Shown here: positions 60,840 through 64,000 of the stretch, in pieces
How the letters are laid out: every line of letters starts with the position of its first letter
How positions within the stretch are numbered: the first letter of the stretch is position 1
NCBI RefSeq assembly: GCF_029227915.1
Contig: NC_079882.1
Location: forward strand, 8,492,001 to 8,556,000
DNA length: 64,000 nt
Origin: Hydractinia symbiolongicarpus
Lineage: Eukaryota > Cnidaria > Hydrozoa > Anthoathecata > Hydractiniidae
Reading direction: 5' to 3'
The notes under the pieces: generated by a model
The model's database searches: none
Told to the model about the DNA's origin: nothing
What the model saw: only the letters and a program-made list of their open reading frames with translations
Position numbers and translations under genes: made by a program

Positions 60840-61846
60840 TTACTAAACTATCATGTTCAAGAAATGATAAACTTTCCACAGTAATGCATAAATCTAATAT
60901 ATAAATTAGCCCATTCAGCTACTTGTGGTACGGAAATTAGCTTTGAAATTAACTAATAGCAATACTTATCTTTGTCCCCAGGGTTTATTGCCTGATGCCA
61001 AAGCCGCTGGCGTTTTCTTGACTGCTAACAAGCCGCCGGCCTCGATGTTAAAAAGGCAAGAACTTCTGGAACGAGGTTATACAGTTCTACCGTTAAACAC
61101 ACGTACTTTCAGGCGCAAAATATTAGTTTTTAAAATATCGAATTACAATGACGTCTGTTTGTAGAAAGTAATGCTCGTTTCCCACCACGATTTATACTGT
61201 ACTTTTTAATAGATTTAAATGAGATTTTAAAGTTAAAGTTATTTCCACTGCTACAAATGTATACACAATTAGTTGTGTACAACTGTATATACTTGTATAA
61301 TGTACAGATATAACCACGCCGTACTAATAATATAATGGTGATTTTAAAGCTCACGTTTTTTACATCAATCATATTTGGTGAGTCCCTAATGAATCAACAT
61401 CCAAGAATGGAATGTCTCTTTTGTTTTCTGCCAATTTAACCATTAACAAAACAAAGGTGTAAACTATTTATATTCTTCTTGTTTATCTAACTCTGCAGAA
61501 TTGTACTCCAGTTTAGTCTTTACACGTGCTAAAAACAAGGTGTTAATATTAGGGACTTGTTTAAACTTTTTTCCAATCAAACTAACTTTATTGAAACCAT
61601 CGTGGTTACATCTGTACAATATACAGTTTATTGTTTGCAACTTACCCAGTTTCGTCCCCAGGACTTGATATATGGCTTTGGGCAATATTTTCTCGTAAAA
61701 AATAATTTCACGAATCGGTCGATGAAATACATCTCCGAGAATTTATTTTCGCGAATTAATCTTTAAAACCTTTTACAGCCCAAATTAAGAATTTCTAAAA
61801 ATCAAGAGCAACGTGGCTTGACTTTTGTTTCTTTGTGTTGTTCAAC
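60840..61846. other. Gene-free stretch
   Basis: Contains a TTTCGCGAATTAA-type phrase near 61748, similar to the core of the transposon repeats at 6759 but isolated. No gene supported. Confidence 0.4.
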
Positions 61847-61946
61847 CAACCCCGTCCCCAGGGCATCTCGCATGTTTTTGGCTAAGCCTTATTAGTATCG
61901 CAATCCTCATGCCAAAAAGATACTAGATGCGCTGTGGACGAGGTTG
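61847..61946. mobile_element. Short fold-back MITE relic
   Basis: Left arm CAACCCCGTCCCCAGGGCAT then CTCGCATGTTTTTGGC; the right arm read inward is CAACCTCGTCCACAGCGCAT then CTAGTATCTTTTTGGC. About 100 bp in total. CGTCCCCAGG also occurs near 60975 and 61655, so the family is repeated locally. Confidence 0.6.
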
Positions 61947-62643
61947 TTTTTCGAATTAACAAATCCTAGTTGATTAAAGCATATATAAAACTATGTACCA
62001 ATACAAACCGTTTCAAAAGACAAAAAATGAGTTGTAGTTGTATCAGGAGTTGTATTCGATAAATATACACAAAAATATTAATTTTTTTATCGAAGAAGAA
62101 TAGATTTTACATTCTTAAGTATGGGAAAGTATGGTTCGGTAGAGCTTACAGAGGACAAAAAAAATCATCTCTTCACTCGTTACAGATGTGAGCGAATCAA
62201 ATTTCTGATGGTGCGTTTCAAATGTTACAAAAACAAAGATTTAAAAATATTGTGCCCAGAGTTCATAGTAAGAAGATTTTGACCAAAATCAAAGAATTTA
62301 CCAAGAATATTTACAAAACTAATCTACAAAATCTGTTGTGTTCTTCGTATATTTTAGTTTTCTGTGAAAAACTTTTTAAAATTCTTGATTCGTAAATTAA
62401 TTTTTTCTGAAATTTAGGTTCACTTGCAACATCTATAAAGTGAACAGTTTTAAAGTAACAGTGTTGACAATGTTGAAAAATGTTGGAGTATGGTAAACGA
62501 TATAAACAAACGATAAAATTCCACCACAGACAAAAAGAAAAAAAATATGCATATTAAAAAATAAACAATTTAAAATGACAATAGCCCAGAATTAAAAAAA
62601 GAACTATATTATAAATAAAAAATAGAAAATATAATTCAAGGTA

Positions 62644-64000
62644 TCAATTTCCGCCTGCCAGTTGCAACAATAATTTCTTGTAATCACCTGAGCAATCATC
62701 CTGAAAAAAAGTTTAAAGAATCAGCTTTAAATAACAGATAACAAACATATAAAAATCAATGTGAAACACTAAGGATAAAAAAACTTCCTGGGTAAATTTA
62801 GAGATTATCTGTGCTGGCTGAGTGTTAATCTAGGTACTTCGTATTGAAAATCGCCCTTGGAATCCCCGCCCTGAAAGTATTAGCTTTCTGTAGTCATGTT
62901 AATAATTCATGTTTTTCTCGGGTTTCACCGATGTTTGACTGAAGTTTGCCCCATGTTCTGCGTTGAGTATTACAGTTGACTCTCGAAAACTCGATAGAGA
63001 AAAAGTTTGGGCTAGCGAGATTATGTTATCAAAAAACGGCTGAAAGAAGGAGAAGTGACACATACATTATTACAAGGCAACCTTAATTCTTATCTGCAGT
63101 GTTACACCTTCAAAAAAATTTTCATTCGCCTTCTGTTCAAAAGGTTCCCTATTTTCAAAAAACAACAACAGAACTTCCTCAAAATTCGTTAAACAGGGAG
63201 AGATTGTGAAGAATTATAGAAAATTTGAGTTATTAATTTTAAAAAAATGTCCAAGAGAACAAGTAAAGGTTTGAGCATCCCACTTTATTTACAGTATAAA
63301 GATTTTATTTTTTTTACATATTTATTAATCAATGCCTTGTAAAATATAGTTCAGTCGTTATGGACATATATTTAAATCTGTTTTTAATGTGTTGATTGCT
63401 TCATATACGAGCTTCTGCTACCAACTGCTATTTCATATGTTTAGATTTATACCTACTTTATTCACACTTCACATTTCACATTTAACTGAAACAAGTGAAG
63501 ATTATAATAAATAATGAACTATAAGCTGATGTGTTTATCAGCTCATAACTTATTATGTTCGCTTATAAATTTTGTTTCGTTTCAAAATAAGCGTGACACT
63601 TGGTCATCTCACGACATTCTAGAACACATTTAGTGACCTTATTGAGTGCGGGATGATTAACACTACACCACAGCGCTAAAAATTTCATGAGCTTCTCTGC
63701 GTTAAGCCGCAGTTCTGCCAAATCCATTTTCAGATTTTTTTCTGCGTTGTAGAGCATGTATTAGCTTGACTGTGGTTTAACTTACCGAGATAAAACTAGC
63801 GAGAGTCTTTCCATACATTTTTTGAAACTGAGCTTTTATTTGCACCATATCTATTTCAGAGCGTGAAACCATGATACGAATTAATGTCTTATCATCTGTG
63901 CCGAGACCCTACAAACAAGCAAAACAACGTTAACGCAATGCATACTATGAAACAAGCGATAAAATGTCTGCGTAGACTGACCTTCATGGACCAATGTAGC
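62644..64000 (-). CDS. Annexin, C-terminal exons (partial)
   Basis: Minus strand, running off the right edge. Exons: 64000-63982 (partial, ends HWSMK), 63908-63786 (41 codons, phase 0) and 62700-62644 (18 codons plus stop). The peptide continues [40 protein letters not shown] and [18 protein letters not shown]. This is the fourth annexin repeat: the type II calcium loop K-G-L-G-T-D-D, the IMVSRSEID helix, SGDY before the last helix and a short terminal tail. Annexins are cytosolic calcium-dependent phospholipid-binding proteins. The subfamily cannot be given without the N-terminus. Splice sites and phases agree across all three exons. Confidence 0.93.
63563..63757 (-). other. Unassigned 64-codon open frame in annexin intron
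   Basis: Lies within the 62701-63785 intron, on the gene's strand. It reads [20 protein letters not shown] and [16 protein letters not shown]. Composition looks protein-like, but no family is recognised and no splice sites support its inclusion in annexin. It could be a transposon scrap or chance. Confidence 0.15.

Noticed and set aside
61690-61760. Possible extra end of the 6.7-kb transposon (TTTCGCGAATTAA phrase)
   Set aside because: Single short match without spaced copies or a terminal motif; such phrases are common in AT-rich repeats.

Overview
This is eukaryotic animal DNA: AT-rich, intron-bearing and crowded with repeats. Three host genes can be read from spliced exons. They are the 3' part of a TGN38/KCT2-like membrane protein gene (+ strand, 292-5600), a complete 16-exon CNOT2 gene (- strand, 16332-10881) and the last exons of an annexin gene (- strand, running off the right edge, 64000-62644). 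The mix of short introns, Penelope-like elements, UBN2-type Copia, mini-Helitrons and pogo-like DNA transposons suits a cnidarian or another marine invertebrate. The species cannot be fixed from the sequence alone.

Layout. 1-5670: TGN38-like gene, with a roughly 3-kb tandem duplication that copied an acidic exon, a 35-bp minisatellite and a LINE endonuclease fragment. 6145-6258: a 114-bp mini-Helitron. 6739-10118: a DNA transposon carrying two divergent genes, a HIRAN-domain protein (-) and a pogo/Tigger-like DDE transposase (+), bounded by short imperfect inverted ends and 42-43 bp spaced subterminal repeats. 10200-16430: CNOT2. 16430-24460: mostly non-coding, with two TIR elements (19115-20469 and 22041-22479) and a tRNA-like sequence. 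24770-27450: 30-bp satellite. 27450-48350: long AT-rich stretch with a second, decayed HIRAN gene (31859-32281), a Penelope-like relic (35918-37440), degenerate tandem repeats and one candidate orphan exon. 48590-55200: an inverted-repeat element hosting a decayed Copia retrotransposon, itself split by a TTAA-flanked MITE. 55909-56232: TAA-flanked MITE. 57090-58860: the same satellite family in reverse orientation, with the same outer flank. 59790-60840: second Penelope-like relic with a GIY-YIG domain and a hammerhead-like fold. 62644-64000: annexin.

The most interesting item is the repeated link between HIRAN-domain genes and DNA-transposon ends. In the 6.7-10.1 kb element a HIRAN gene lies head to head with the transposase between inverted ends. 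At 31.7-32.3 kb a second, divergent HIRAN reading frame points toward another transposon-like end motif. HIRAN is known from HLTF/Rad5 as a DNA 3'-end binding module, so a role in transposition or repair is a reasonable but untested inference. All coordinates and splice sites were read by eye; exon phases were checked for consistency, but no similarity search was run.
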